From: Pseudoxanthobacter soli DSM 19599
Lineage (GTDB): Bacteria; Pseudomonadota; Alphaproteobacteria; Rhizobiales; Segnochrobactraceae
Direction: 5' to 3'
Assembly: GCA_945898215.1 (NCBI GenBank)
Contig: CAMDHY010000006.1
Span: 19,658 to 83,657 of the forward strand
DNA: 64,000 nucleotides
Positions 54,999-63,500 of the stretch are shown here, piece by piece (the stretch's first letter is position 1; each line of letters starts with the position of its first letter). Under the pieces are notes generated by a model, which worked only from the letters and a program-made list of their open reading frames with translations, was not told the origin of the DNA and did no database searches. A program made the position numbers and the translations under genes.

Positions 54999-56999
54999 AT
55001 GACCGACCACCACCCACGGCCCCGGCGCGGGCGAACGGCCGCCGCCTGCGGCCTCGCCGCCCTGCTCACCACCGCCGCCCTGCCGGCGCTCGCCGCCGAG
55101 CATCCGCTCGATCCGCTCGATGCGGCCGAGATCACCGCCGCCGTCGCCGCGGTGTAGGCGGCCGGCCACGCCGGCGACGGCGCCTTCTTCCCGACGGTGG
55201 AGCTGCGCGCGCCGGCGAAGGCCGACGTGCTTGCCTTCAAGCCGGGCGACCCGATCACCCGCATCGCCCACCTCGTCTTCGTCCAGGACGGCGATACCTT
55301 CGAGGCGGAGGTGAACCTCACCGACGGGAGCGCGCCGGAGGTGGAGGTGATGGACGGGGTGCAGCCCGGCATCCTGCTCGCCGAGTGGATCGCCGCCGGC
55401 GAACTCACCACCGCCCATCCCGACTGGCAGGCGGCGATGAAGAAGCGCGGCTACGAGAAATTCGACACGGTGTTCTGCGCGCCGCTGTCGACCGGCTACT
55501 TCGATACCGAGGAGGAGAAGGGGCGGCGGCTGCTGCGCGTGCCCTGCTACGACCTGACGGGGACGAAGACGACCATCCACGGCCGGCCGATCGAGGGGCT
55601 GTTCGCCATCATCGATCTGTCCCGCCGCGAGGTGGTGCGCATCGTCGACCTCGGCGTCGTGGCGACGCCGGCGGGCACCAACCGCGTCGATGAGGAGAGC
55701 CTCGCCGCCTCGCTGCGCCCGGCGATGAAGCCGGTGACGATCGCGACGCCGCAAGGCGGCAACGTCAAGATCGACGGCCATGCGGTGAACTGGGACCGCT
55801 GGAGCTTCCGCCTGAAGCTCGACCGGCGCTTCGGCACGATGATCTCGCTCGCCTCGTGGACAGACGGCCAAGGCACCCGGCCGATCCTCTACGAGGGCTA
55901 CGCGGCCGAGATGTTCGTGCCCTACATGGACCCGAGCGAGGCCTGGTACTTCCGCTCCTACATGGATATCGGCGAGTACGGCTTCGGCCTCTTGTCGTCG
56001 GCGCTGACGCCCGGCATCGACTGCCCGGCGGATGCCAGCTTCCTCGGCGCCACCATCAACGACGACGCCGGCGCGCCGATCGAGATGCCGAACATCATCT
56101 GCGTGTTCGAGCGGCCGACCGGCAATCCCGTCTGGCGCCACGCCGAGCTGATCGACGCGAGCTACGAAGGGCGGCCGGAGGTCGAGCTCGTGGTGCGCAC
56201 CGTGCCGACGGTCGGCAACTACGATTACGTCATGGACTGGGTGTTCACCCAGCGCGGCGAGCTCGACATCCGCGTCGGCGCCACCGGCATGGACGCGACG
56301 AAGGGGGTGGTCACCCAGTCGATGACCGATCCGACGGCGGCCGCCGACACCGCGACCGGGGCGCTGCTCGCGCCGGGCATCGTCGGCGTCTACCACGACC
56401 ACTACATCTCCTTCCGCCTCGACCTCGACGTCGACGGGCCGGTGAACAGCTTCGTCCGCGAGGCGATCGTGCAGAAGACGGTGGATGCCGGCACGCCGCG
56501 CCGTTCGATCTGGACGCTGGAGCCGGTGGCGATGGCCACAGAAGGGCCGGTGGAGGAGGGCCACCACGGCAGCCCGGAGGTGTGGAAGGTCATCAACCCG
56601 GAGAAGCGCACCGGGCTCGGCTACCACCCGGGCTACCAGATCGAGGCGCACCATTCGGCGACCTCGGTGCTGGACCCTGCGGACTGGCCGCAGAAGCGCG
56701 CGGCGTTCTCCGGCGCGCCGCTGTGGATCACGGCTTACGCCGACAACGAGCGCCATGCGGCGGGCGCCTATCCGAACCAGTCGACGGGCGGCGACGGCCT
56801 GCCGGCCTTCGTCTCCGACGGCCAGCCGATCGAGAACACCGACATCGTCGCCTGGTACACGATGGGCTTCCACCATGTGACGCGGCCGGAGGACTGGCCG
56901 GTGCTGTCGACGAAGTGGCACGAGATGAAGCTGCGTCCGCTCGGCTTCTTCGACCGCAGCCCGGCGATCGACACGCCGGCGAAGTTCGCCACGCAGTGA
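54999..56999 (+). pseudogene. tynA: Copper amine oxidase (primary-amine oxidase) with in-frame TAG
   Basis: Periplasmic copper/TPQ enzyme that oxidises primary amines to aldehydes, ammonia and H2O2. The ATG at 54999 starts a signal peptide (about 1-33, ending PALAA), followed by HPLDPLDAAEITAAVAAV. Codon 53 is then TAG (55155-55157). The same frame continues AAGHAGDGAFFPTVELRAPA to a TGA at 56997, which is clear amine oxidase sequence. The TPQ precursor tyrosine (about residue 408) is in VGNYDYV, and the copper ligands are in YHDHYISFRLD. Amine oxidases normally have Lys, Arg or Gln at the TAG position. Unless TAG is read through, only a 52-residue exported fragment is made. Internal starts after 55157 would lack the signal peptide. 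It is divergent from the AraC gene. Confidence 0.9.
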
Positions 57000-57057
57000 G
57001 GGGGACGGGGGCGGCGGCTGCGGCCGCCGCGCCTCGCGTCTCAGGGCGGTGAGACCC

Positions 57058-57090
57058 AAAAAAAATGCCGGGCTCGATCGGAGCCCGGCA
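57058..57090 (-). terminator. Rho-independent terminator, minus strand
   Basis: A perfect 10-bp stem TGCCGGGCTC (minus 57090-57081) and GAGCCCGGCA (57075-57066) with a five-base loop is followed in the minus direction by eight T. It would end the candidate small RNA, or a transcript from the SDR gene at 57442. For the plus-strand amine oxidase it can act only weakly, since the A-run then precedes the hairpin. Confidence 0.9.
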
Positions 57091-57190
57091 GTCGTCGCAT
57101 CTCATCGGAGACGCGACACCTTCCAGAGGGGAACAGCTGGTTGAACGGCTACCGTCGGGAGGATGACGTCACCGCGAGTTCAACCACGCC
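57058..57190 (-). ncRNA. Candidate structured small RNA with anti-SD-like loops
   Basis: On the minus strand the region folds as four hairpins in a row. First, GGTTGAAC (57185-57178) pairs with GTTCAACC (57146-57139) and its loop holds CATCCTCCC. Second, TTCC-CCTCT-GGAA (57133-57121). Third, GTCGCGTCTC (57117-57108) pairs with GAGATGCGAC (57103-57094) with one G-U pair that would be an A-C mismatch in the opposite strand. Fourth is a perfect terminator hairpin followed by eight U (57065-57058). C-rich loops complementary to Shine-Dalgarno sequences are a feature of several alphaproteobacterial small RNA families. The 5' end is a guess. No open frame competes. Confidence 0.6.
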
Positions 57191-57441
57191 GCAAATCTAC
57201 GCTCCGGGTATGCACAAACAAGCAGCAAGAGTGCATGTCAGTTATGCACTTTGCGCAATCCTCTCGACGAGCCTCGCGCAAGGATGGCGTTCAAAGGCGT
57301 GCGTGCGCGTCCCACGGGCGATCGTGGTCGCGGCGAGCGGCAGAATGGCGCAATTTTCGGCGTGGATCGAGGGGCGTCAGCGCGGCGCCTGCCCATTCTC
57401 GCGGCGTCGACAGAAGCGCCGCTGTGGCGCTGCCGCTCCCG

Positions 57442-58215
57442 TCAGCGCAGCGGCCCGGTCGACAGCACCGCGGCCGTCAGCCCGCCGTCGACGGGCAGGA
57501 TCGTGCCGGTGACGAAGCCGGCCTCCTCCGAGAGCAGGAAGGCGATCACCGCTGCCGCCTCCTCCGGCAGGCCATAGCGGCGCTGCGGCACGGCGGCGAG
57601 CCAGCGGGTGCGGGTGGCCGCATCATGGCGGCGCTGGATCTGCGGCGTCTCGACGGCGGCGAGCGCCACGGCATTCACGCGGATCACCATCGGCGCGAGC
57701 TCTACCGCGAGTGTGCGGGTCAGCGCCGCGAGCCCGCCGCCGGCGGCCGACAGCACGGCGCCGCCCGGCAGGCCGCGCAGCGCCGCCGCCGGCACGACGT
57801 TGACGATCGCGCCGCCCTCGGCCATCCGCCCAGCCGCGGCCTGCGCCACCACGAAGGCGGAGACGAGCCCGTCCTCGAGCGCCTTGCGCAGCATCGACAC
57901 GTCGGTCGCCTCGAAGGCGAGTTCGGGTCCGGCCGCCACCGCGTTGACGAGGCCTGCCGGCGCGCCCCATTCGGCCACCACCCGGTCGATCGCCCTCTCC
58001 ACCACGACGTCGTCGGTGAGATCCGCAGGCTCGCCGATGAGCCGCTCGCCGGCGTCTGCCGCCATCGCGTCGACCGCGGCGTCGACGGCGTCCTCGTCGG
58101 CATCCAGCACGGCGACCCGCCAGCCGTCGTCGATGAGCCGCCGCACCGTGGCGAGCCCGATCCCCGTCGCCCCGCCGGCGACGATCGCCACGCGGCCATT
58201 GCGGCCTTGGTCCAT
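57442..58215 (-). CDS. SDR-family protein lacking the catalytic Tyr and Lys
   Basis: A 257-residue Rossmann protein with the nucleotide motif VAIVAGGATGIGLA and the C-terminal SDR block LLSEEAGFVTGTILPVDGGL. The usual YXXXK site reads VLSAAGGGLAALTRTLAVEL, with L155 and G159 where Tyr and Lys should be, and the catalytic serine strand reads NVVPAAA. Classical dehydrogenase activity is therefore unlikely; binding of a nucleotide or regulation is possible. The frame is intact and codon use is normal, so it is not simply decayed. The start is ATG 58215. Confidence 0.85.
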   Translation of the reverse strand: MDQGRNGRVAIVAGGATGIGLATVRRLIDDGWRVAVLDADEDAVDAAVDAMAADAGERLIGEPADLTDDVVVERAIDRVVAEWGAPAGLVNAVAAGPELAFEATDVSMLRKALEDGLVSAFVVAQAAAGRMAEGGAIVNVVPAAALRGLPGGAVLSAAGGGLAALTRTLAVELAPMVIRVNAVALAAVETPQIQRRHDAATRTRWLAAVPQRRYGLPEEAAAVIAFLLSEEAGFVTGTILPVDGGLTAAVLSTGPLR

Positions 58216-58281
58216 GGGTCGTGTCCTCCCTCGTCGAGCAGACGGCCAGAGTCGGCGGGGAAGGGCAAGGTGGAAGGCCGG

Positions 58282-58323
58282 CAGTCGGCAGTCGGCAGTG
58301 GACAGTGGGCAGTGGGCAGTGGG
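58282..58323. repeat. Six-copy heptanucleotide repeat
   Basis: Six consecutive 7-bp units, CAGTCGG twice, CAGTGGA once and CAGTGGG three times, lie between the SDR start and the end of pbpC. It is a minisatellite that can vary in copy number by slippage. On the minus strand it sits in the 5' untranslated region of the SDR gene. Confidence 0.9.
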
Positions 58324-58339
58324 GGAGGACGGCCCCAGC

Positions 58340-60505
58340 CTACTCCACGAACACCGTCACGCTGTCGGCAGCACCCGTCGGGTCGATCACCGTCAGCCGC
58401 ACGAAGCCGCGCTGGGGGACGGTGAGCGATCCGGCGCGGCGGTGCGACGGGATCGGCACCGGCTTGCCGTCGACGAGCAGGCTGACCGCAGCCCCCGCCC
58501 CCTCGATCCGCCAGGCGAGCGGCTGGCGGATGCCGCCGGCGTCGAGGGAGACACGGGCTCCGTCGGGCGGGTAGGCGAAGTGCAGGCGCGAGGCGCCGGT
58601 GTTCGCCTCGCCCGCCGCGCCGTCGCCGCCAAGGCGGACGAGCGTCGGCGGCAGCGTGCCGGTGGTGGCGATCAGCGCCCCACCCGGCGCCCGCGGCAGC
58701 GGCGCGCGGCGGGGCGAGACGCGGGCGAAGGCGTCGAACAGCAACGGGGCGGCGGCGGTGCGGGCGACGAGCCCCGGCACCGCGGCGCCGTCCGGCCGGC
58801 CGACCCAGACGCCGACGACGTGGCGGCCGTCGAAACCGATCGCCCAGGCGTCGCGGTAGCCGTAGGAGGTGCCGGTCTTGAAGGCGATGCGGTGGCGGGC
58901 GGCGTTGGCCGGCGGCGGCGTGCCGGCGAGGATGTCGGCGACATACCAGGCGGCGACCGGGTCGATCAGCCGGCGCGCGGGCTCCTTCGGCGCATCCGCC
59001 ACCTCGAACGGCACCGGCGCGAAGCCGCCGCCGACGAAGGCCGCATAGAGCGCGGTGAGGTCGACGAGGCGGATGCCGACGCCGCCGAGGCCGATCGCCA
59101 AGGTCGGCGCTTCCGGCCGCGGCAAGGCGAGCTCGACGCCGACATCGGCCAATCGCACCGCGAGCCGCGTCGGGCCGACAGCGTCGAGCAGCTTCACCGC
59201 CGGCACGTTGAGCGACTGACGCAGCGCCTCGCGCGCCGTCACCGTGCCCATGAAGCTCTGGTCGAAGTTCTTCGGCGCATAGCTGCCGAAGGCGCTCGGC
59301 CTGTCCTCGATCAGCGTCTCCGGGTGGGCGATGCCGGCCTCGAAGGCGAGCGCATAGATGAACGGCTTCAGGGTCGAGCCGGGCGAGCGCACCGCGAGGC
59401 TCATGTCGACGTGGCCGGCCCGCGCGTCGTCGAGGAGCTCCGGCGAGCCGACGCGGGCGGCGATCGACCCGGTCTCGGCGTCCATGACGACGATCGCCGC
59501 CGAGAGCTTCTGGCCGAGCGCCGCCGTGCGCTCGCGGGCGAGCGCCTCCAGCGCAGCCTGCAGGTCGCGGTCGATGGTGAGGCGGACGATGCGCTCGTCG
59601 GGCCGCGCCTCGATGGCCGAGCGCGATGCGTGGGCGGCGAGGCGCGGGAAGGCGAGGCGGCCGGTCGGCACCTCTTCGCGCTTGCCGGCCGCGGCCTCGT
59701 CCGCGGTCAGCACGCGCAGGCCCACCATGCGGTCGAGCACGCGGTCGCGCGCCGTGCGGGCGGCCTCCGGGTGGCGATCGGGCCGCCGCCATTCCGGCGA
59801 CTGCGGCAGCGCCACCAAGAGCGCCGCCTGGCCGATCGTCAGCCGGTCCGGCTCGCGGCCGAAATAGGCGAGCGAGGCGGCCCGCACGCCTTCCAGATTG
59901 CCGCCATAGGGGGCGAGCGCGAGGTAGAGCGAGAGGATTTCGTCCTTCGACAGCCGCCGCTCGAGCTGCAGCGCGCGGCCGCTCTCCATCAGCTTGCGCG
60001 CGAGCGTGCGTTCGGGCCGCCCCTCGACCAGGCGGGCGGTCTGCATCGTCAGGGTCGAGGCACCGGAGACGATGCGGCCGTTCGCCAGCGCCTGCAGGGC
60101 GGCGCGGCCAGTGGCGAGCGGGTCGACGCCGGCGTGCTCGTGGAAGCGCCGGTCCTCGTAGGCGACCAGCATCTTGAGGTAGCGCGGATCGACGGAGACG
60201 ACGTCGGCCGGCAGCCGCCAGCGGCCGTCGGCGGTGGTGTAGGCGGTGAGCAGCCGGCCATCGTGGTCGACGACGATGGTCGAGGCCGGCGCGCTCGGGG
60301 TCGTGCGCGGCGGGTAGGCGCGGTCGAGGGCGAGGAGCGCCACCACGCCGCCGCCGGCGACGAGCGCCAGCGACACCGCTGCGGCCCCCGTCCAGGCGAG
60401 GAGGCGGCCGAGCCGCGGCCGGCGGCGCGCGTGATCCGTGATCACGGTCGCCGTCGCGTCGGGGGCCGCGACCGCGTCGTCGCCGCCGTCGTGATCACGG
60501 ATCAC
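58340..60505 (-). CDS. pbpC: Penicillin-binding protein 1C
   Basis: Bifunctional peptidoglycan synthase-like protein of 721 residues anchored by one helix (about 36-60). The glycosyltransferase domain has the catalytic Glu in EDRRFHEH (E117). The transpeptidase domain has SXXK at S377-K380 (SPGSTLKPF), the SLN motif in RQSLNVPAVKLL, and KTGTSYGYRDAW. A C-terminal beta domain follows. It lies 25 bp downstream of the alpha-2-macroglobulin gene on the same strand, the classical pair found in many Proteobacteria. The start is GTG 60505; the first 30 codons include a 16-bp inverted repeat. Confidence 0.95.
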   Translation of the reverse strand: MIRDHDGGDDAVAAPDATATVITDHARRRPRLGRLLAWTGAAAVSLALVAGGGVVALLALDRAYPPRTTPSAPASTIVVDHDGRLLTAYTTADGRWRLPADVVSVDPRYLKMLVAYEDRRFHEHAGVDPLATGRAALQALANGRIVSGASTLTMQTARLVEGRPERTLARKLMESGRALQLERRLSKDEILSLYLALAPYGGNLEGVRAASLAYFGREPDRLTIGQAALLVALPQSPEWRRPDRHPEAARTARDRVLDRMVGLRVLTADEAAAGKREEVPTGRLAFPRLAAHASRSAIEARPDERIVRLTIDRDLQAALEALARERTAALGQKLSAAIVVMDAETGSIAARVGSPELLDDARAGHVDMSLAVRSPGSTLKPFIYALAFEAGIAHPETLIEDRPSAFGSYAPKNFDQSFMGTVTAREALRQSLNVPAVKLLDAVGPTRLAVRLADVGVELALPRPEAPTLAIGLGGVGIRLVDLTALYAAFVGGGFAPVPFEVADAPKEPARRLIDPVAAWYVADILAGTPPPANAARHRIAFKTGTSYGYRDAWAIGFDGRHVVGVWVGRPDGAAVPGLVARTAAAPLLFDAFARVSPRRAPLPRAPGGALIATTGTLPPTLVRLGGDGAAGEANTGASRLHFAYPPDGARVSLDAGGIRQPLAWRIEGAGAAVSLLVDGKPVPIPSHRRAGSLTVPQRGFVRLTVIDPTGAADSVTVFVE

Positions 60506-60530
60506 GGTCGTCTCCGTCTCCCGCCGCCGC

Positions 60531-63500
60531 TTACGGCGACGGCGACACGGTGAGCGTGCCGGGCGCCGTGCGGGCGAAGATGCCGGGGCGGTACATGTCC
60601 TCGGCGCTGGCGCCCGGGTGGGCGAAGGAGCCCGGCGACACCGCCCGCACCATGTAGGCGACCGTCAGCCCCACCGTGGCGTCGGTGCCGGGCTCGTAAG
60701 CGGCGACGAAGCGGTCGTCGCGGAACTCGGTGTGGGCCGGCTGGTTGTCCTGCGACAGCCACGGGAACGCCACGAGATCGCCGCTCGTCATCAGCGCCGG
60801 GTTCTCGATCTCGAAGCCGGCCGGCAGCATGTCGACGACCAGCAGCCGCGCCTGGCTCGGCTCCAGCGCCGTCAGCGTCAGGACGACGACGAAGCGTTCG
60901 TTCTGGTCCACCTGGGCAACGTCCACCTCCTCGCCGTCGAGGCCGAAATACTGGCGCACCAGCGTCAGCCCGTTCGCGCCTTCCGGCTGTGGCGTCAGCG
61001 GCGTGCCCTCGGTGGTGATCGCCACCAGCGTCGTCGCCGTGCCGCGGTTCACCACCTCGAGCGGCGCCTGCTCCAGCGTCGCGCCGGTCATCGCCCGGTA
61101 GAGCGCGCCGGCGTGCGGCTGCCCGTCGACCTCGAGCGCGAGGCCCGAGGAGCGCTCGTCCGTGAGGGCGTTCGCCGCCACCACCATCCACGCCGCCTCC
61201 TGGGTGGACGGGCCGGTGTCGGCGGAGATGTCGTTCTCGATGATGTTCAGGACGGCGGGGATCGCCTGCCGGTCGATGCCGGATTCGGCGATCAGCGCCG
61301 CGGTGGCGGCGGCGTCGCGCAGGCCGGTGCCGAAGTCGGTGCGCGACATCGCGATGCCGTCCTCGCCGCCGAGCGAGCGGGTGGCGACGGCGAAGGTGGC
61401 GACCGCCCGGTCCTGGTCGCCGTAGAAGGCGAGGCCGGCGGCGATCTGCGCCTGGGCGAGGCCGGAGCCGAAATCGCCGATGCGGTCGTCGGCGAAGTAG
61501 CGCAGGTCGGCGATCGAGGCGCGGCCGTTGCGGGCCAGCACATAGAGCGCATAGGCGACGTCGAGCCCCCCGCCGGCCTCGAAGTTGGAGGCGTAGGAGA
61601 GGTCGTTCTGCATGCGGTCGAGCGCCTGGGTGAGGACCTGGTCCGGCACCGGGTAGCCCTGCGCCTTCGCCCGCGTCAGGAAGTCGGTGACGTAGGCGGT
61701 GAGCCAGAGGTCGCCGCCCTCCGGCCCCCAGAGGCCGAACGAGCCGCTGGAGGACTGGAACTGCAGCAGCCGGTCGATGGCGCCCTGCACCCGCTCCTTC
61801 ACCTCGGCGCCGGTACCGAGGCCGACCGAGGCGGCGACCGTTTCCAGATAGAGCAGCGGTAGCGCCTTCGACGTTGTCTGTTCGGCGCAGCCATAGGGGT
61901 AGCGCGACAGCATGCCGACGAGGCCCGGCACGTCGATGCCGGCGGTGTCGGCGACCGTCACCGAGACCTTGGCGGTGCGGGTGTCGAAGCCGTCGAGGAC
62001 CTCCGGGCCGATCGAGATGTCGGCGCCGGCGGTCAGCGGGTCGAGGCTGCGGACGCTCATCGGCGCCGCCGCCGGGCGCACGCCGATCCTGAGCGTCTGG
62101 GCGAAGGTCTCGCCGTCGGGGGCGGTGAGCGCGATCTCCAGCGTGTCGGAACCGACGTCGTTGGCGGTGAGCGGCACCTCCAGCGCGGCGTTGCCGCCGG
62201 CCGGCAACGGCACGGTGTCGTCGGCGTCACCGACGCCGACGAAGCCCTCGCTCGAAACCGCGAGCTTGTAGTCGCCGGCGGCGCCGGAGACGTTGGCGAA
62301 GTCGAGATAGAGCCGGCTCTGGTCGCCGGGGGCGAGGAAGCGCGGCGCCGTCGCCGTCACCACGACGGGATCGCGGACGATGACGTCGGCCGAGGCGTTG
62401 CCGACCTTGCCGGCCGCCCACGCCACCGCCATCACCTTGACGGTGCCGTTGAAGGCGGGGATCTCGAACGTCGCCTCCGCCTTGCCGTCCGGCCCGACCT
62501 TGAGGATGCCGGAGAACTTCGCGACGATCTCCTGCGCTGGCGGGGCGGCTTCGCCCATGCCTCCGCCGCCGTCGCCGCCGGTGCGCAGCTGGCCGCGCGT
62601 CGCCGACAGGCTGTCGATCAACGAGCCGTAGAGGTCGCGGATTTCCGCCGAGAGCCGGCGCTGGCCGAGATAGTACTCGGCCGCATCCGGCGGCTCGTAG
62701 CCGGTGAGGTTGAGGATGCCGACATCGACGGCGGCCACCGTCACGAACGCCTCGTCGCCGGGCGAGAGGCCGGCGAGCGTCAGCGGCACGGTGAGCGGAC
62801 CGCGCGGCCGCACTTCCTTCGGTGCGTCGAGGGTGACGGTGAGCGTGCGCTCCTCGCGCCCGACGCCGAGCCAGGAGAGACCGAGCGCCCGCGTCGGCAT
62901 GCGGCCGGCGGCGACGTCCATCGGCCGGTAGAGCGTGGCCGTCACGTAGGCGCCCGGCGACCAGCCGTCGCCGACGGTGAGCGGCACGGTGAGGCCTTCG
63001 GCCGGCACCTCGACCGACTTCATGTCGACGAGGCCGTCGCCGACGACGGCGATCAGCGCGATGCCCGGGAACTGCGGGGTGAGGCGGAGGTTGGCGGTGT
63101 CGCCGGGGGCGTAGCCGGGCTTGTCGAGCGACAGTTCGAGCAGGTCCGGCGTCTCGGCGGTGGCGCCGACGGTCGACCAGCCGGCGGCGAAGTCGACGCT
63201 GGTGGCGGCCTGCGGCTCGGCCTCGGCGATCACCTCGAGGCGGTAGCTGCCCCAGTCGACCGGGGCGGAAACGCGGGCGGCGTCTCCGGGGTCCAGCTCC
63301 AGCGTGCCGCCGCCGACGCGGCTGGTCGAGGCGATCGTCTCGAACGACCAGCGGCCGTCGCGGTTGTACCACTGGTAGCGCCGCTCGACCTTCAGGAGCT
63401 CCCACTTCACGCCGGAAAGCGCGGTGCGCGCCCCGGCGGGATCGATCGCGACGATCTCGAAGGCGGCGGTCTCGCCCTGGCCGACGCGGTCGTCGGCGAA

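Noticed and set aside
57066..57090. Terminator of the plus-strand amine oxidase gene
   Set aside because: The A-run lies before the hairpin in that direction and no T-run follows it. The element is built for the minus strand.
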